Shown: positions 61,720-64,000 of the stretch, piece by piece
Numbering within the stretch: the stretch's first letter is position 1
Layout of the letters: each line of letters starts with the position of its first letter
Assembly (NCBI GenBank): GCA_031404815.1
Contig: JANNIH010000101.1
Coordinates: 1-64,000 of the forward strand
DNA: 64,000 bases
Reading direction: 5' to 3'
From: DASYKS01 sp031404815
GTDB taxonomy: Bacteria; Acidobacteriota; Thermoanaerobaculia; Multivoradales; UBA5704
Notes under the pieces: generated by a model
Told to the model about the DNA's origin: nothing
The model's input: only the letters and a program-made list of their open reading frames with translations
The model's database searches: none
Program-made: the position numbers and the translations under genes

Positions 61720-64000
61720 GTAGACAGAACGTGGAAGACATCTACCCGCTTTCGCCCGCCCAACAGGGCATGCTCCTATACCTCCTGCTCACGGGCTCAA
61801 GCTCGGAGGTCTACTTCGATCAATACGTGGCGACGCTCGGCGACACCGATCCGGCCGCGTTGCGCCGCGCTTGGCAGCAGGTGGTCGACCGCCACGCCGC
61901 TTTGCGCACCCTGTTCGTTTGGGAAAAGCGAGACCAGGCGCTGCAAGTGGTCCGGCGCGATGTAGAGCTGCCGTGGCAGGAGCGAGACTGGCGGGGGCTC
62001 GAACCGGCCGGCCGACTGGAGGCTCTGGAGGCTTTCCTCGAGGAGGACAATGCGCTCGGCTTCGACGTTGGCCAGGCACCCCTCACCCGGGTCGCCCTGA
62101 TTCGCTGGTCGGACGACGAATGGAAACTCGTCTGGAGCTTTTCGCATCTGGTTCTGGACGGTTGGTCGATGGCCCTGGTGCTCGGCGATCTCCAGAAGAT
62201 CTACCTGGCCGAGCGGGAAGGGCGCGCGCCGGAGTTGGCGTCGGTGCGCCCCTTCCGCGACTACATCGCCTGGTTGAAGAGGCAGGATCTCGAACAGGCG
62301 GGGGAGCGCTGGCGCTGCACTCTGGAAGGGTTCGAGCCTGCCACTCCGCTGCCTTTCGATGGGACGGGTTCGCCGCGTTCCTCCGGAGATAAAAGCCGGA
62401 TCGCACTGGAGATCGAGCGCCTGCTCCCATTGGCCACAGTACAGCGTCTCCAGCCACTTTCTCGGCAGTTCCAGATCACCTCGAACACTCTGTTCCAGGG
62501 GATCTGGGGCCTGCTGCTCGGGCGGTGGAGCCATTCAGACGACGTGGTCTATGGCGGCATCGTTTCCGGACGCCCCCACGAGGTGGAGGGCGTCGAAGAG
62601 ATGGTGGGTTTGTTCATCAACGCTCTGCCGGTGCGCCTCAAAATCCGACTCGATGTCGGCCTGGTCCCCTGGCTGCAGCAGCTCCAAGCCGAGCAGGTCG
62701 AGCAGCGTGAGCTCGAGCACTGCACTCTGGAGCAGATCTCGGTCTGGGCCGGGATGCCTCGCAACGTGCCGCTGTTCGAGAGCATTCTGGTCTTCGAGAA
62801 CTACCCGCTCGATCCCTTGAGCCGCACCGCGGGCGGCGGACTGGCGCTCCAGCTGCGCGGCGCCCACCTCAAGGAGTCCGGCAACTACCCCTTGACCCTG
62901 TATGTTGCGCCGCGCGGGCAAGCAATGGCGCTCAAACTCTCGTATCACGCGGAGCGATTCGGCGTCGCCGCCGCACAGCGAATGCTCGATGGCATTGAGG
63001 CGCTCCTCACCGGTGCGTTGGAGAGACCGGACTCGCCGCTCGGCGAGCTCCCCTTGCTGACCGCCGTCCAGATCAGCGAGTTGGTGGCCGGTTCAGGCGG
63101 CAAGCCGCAGAGTTCGCCCGCCACCCCCGTTCACCGTCTGTTCGCGGAACAGGTGGCGCGCACTCCCGAAGCGTTGGCCGTGGTCTGGTCCGAGGGGAGG
63201 GTGACCTACCGAGAACTCGCCCGGGCCGCGGGCCTCCTCTCCAGCCGTCTTCGAGCCCTCGGCGTCGGTCCCGAGTCCTTGGTTGCGCTTTGCGCCGAGC
63301 GCTCACCCGAGATGATCGCGGCCATGTTTGGCGTTCTCCAGGTTGGCGCCGCCTACCTGCCGCTCGATCCGGCATGGCCGGCGGAGCGACTCGCCTTCAT
63401 GATGGAGGATTGCGGTGCCGGAATCCTGCTGACCCAGGAGAAGTTGATCCCGGAACTGCCCACCGTCCGGGCGCGGATCGAACTCCTCGACGGCCTCTTT
63501 GCGGAGACCGGCACGGTAGAGGCGCCGGTGGTTGCGGACTCCGCACACCTGGCCTACGTGATCTACACCTCCGGCTCGACCGGTCGGCCCAAGGGCGTGT
63601 TGGTCGGGCACGCTTCTCTGGGCCACTATGTTCGCAGCGCCGTCGAGGCGTTCGGGATCGATGCGAACGATCGGGTTCTCCAGTTCGCCTCGGTGAGCTT
63701 CGACACGAGCAGCGAGGAGATCTACCCCTGTCTCATCCGCGGCGCCACGCTGGTGCTGCGCGACGAGGAGATGGTTTCCTCTCTGGCATCCTTCGTTCGC
63801 GCGGTGGGCTCGATGGGCGTTTCCGTGCTCGATCTGCCGACCGCTTATTGGCATGAACTGGTCGCCGAGATGGACTCGGACGGGCTCGGGCTGCCCTCCT
63901 GTCTGCGGCTCGTGATCCTCGGCGGCGAACAGGCTCAGCGAGACCGTTTGGAGGCCTGGACCCGCATCGCTCCGGAGCAGGTCCGCCTGGTCAACACCTA
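61716..64000 (+). CDS. Non-ribosomal peptide synthetase, truncated by window end (C-A...)
   Basis: A plus-strand frame open from ATG 61716 (overlapping the previous stop as ATGA) to the window edge; 761 codons are visible. It begins directly with a condensation domain (VEDIYPLSPAQQGML) of a different subtype from the others. Its active-site motif is SHLVLDG (Ser143, His144, Asp148), so the first of the two histidines is serine while the catalytic second histidine and aspartate are kept. An adenylation domain follows (TSGSTG at residue 618, core SFDTSSEEIYPCL). The partial pocket code DTEDIGT has acidic residues at the positions that usually contact a basic side chain, so a Lys/Orn/Arg-like substrate is possible. 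Carrier and later domains lie outside. Confidence 0.92.

Overview
The window is uniformly G+C-rich and comes from a Gram-negative bacterium: it carries a FadL-type outer-membrane porin, a Wsp-like chemosensory operon and very large non-ribosomal peptide synthetase (NRPS) genes. The mix (AtuA-type acyl-CoA genes, Wsp-like array, giant NRPS operon, many GTG starts) suggests a secondary-metabolite-rich Acidobacteriota or, less likely, a Myxococcota. No rRNA, tRNA or marker gene is present, so this placement is a guess.

Left part (1-7.6 kb) is ordinary chromosome. It holds a small, possibly damaged ORF, a tandem array of 20-bp units (about 531-890), an alpha/beta hydrolase, a minus-strand operon (AtuA-family protein, AtuA-related small protein, enoyl-CoA hydratase, HAD phosphatase), a ferritin-like protein, a small STAS-like protein and a FadL-family porin.

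Middle part (7.7-18.3 kb) is an eight-gene plus-strand operon: two MCPs, two CheW proteins, a CheA-receiver hybrid, CheB, a receiver-GGDEF diguanylate cyclase and a CheR-TPR methyltransferase. Except for the extra MCP this is the Wsp gene set, whose known output is cyclic di-GMP. Both MCPs have their Cache-like sensor domain after the signalling hairpin, on the cytoplasmic side. The cyclase's receiver has lost its phospho-acceptor aspartate.

Between 18.2 and 19.2 kb lies about 1 kb of non-coding DNA. It contains two copies of a foldback element (70-bp inverted arms around a 44-55 bp tandem repeat), and each copy begins with the 3' end of cheR or a copy of it.

Right part (19.3-64 kb, running off the edge) is an NRPS operon of at least five genes and at least 15 modules. 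The first two genes both start with an adenylation domain lacking a condensation domain, share a nearly identical 51-bp leader, and end in almost the same carrier domain plus C-terminal tail. They may be two alternative front ends feeding one elongation line. The third and fourth genes each open with a module whose adenylation domain is of the Lys2 (alpha-aminoadipate) type. Hand-read binding-pocket codes suggest Leu (three times), Ala, Val/Ile, Gly and two aminoadipate-like residues, with several unassigned. No epimerisation, methylation, reductase or thioesterase domain, MbtH protein or phosphopantetheinyl transferase is visible, so chain release must be encoded to the right of the window.
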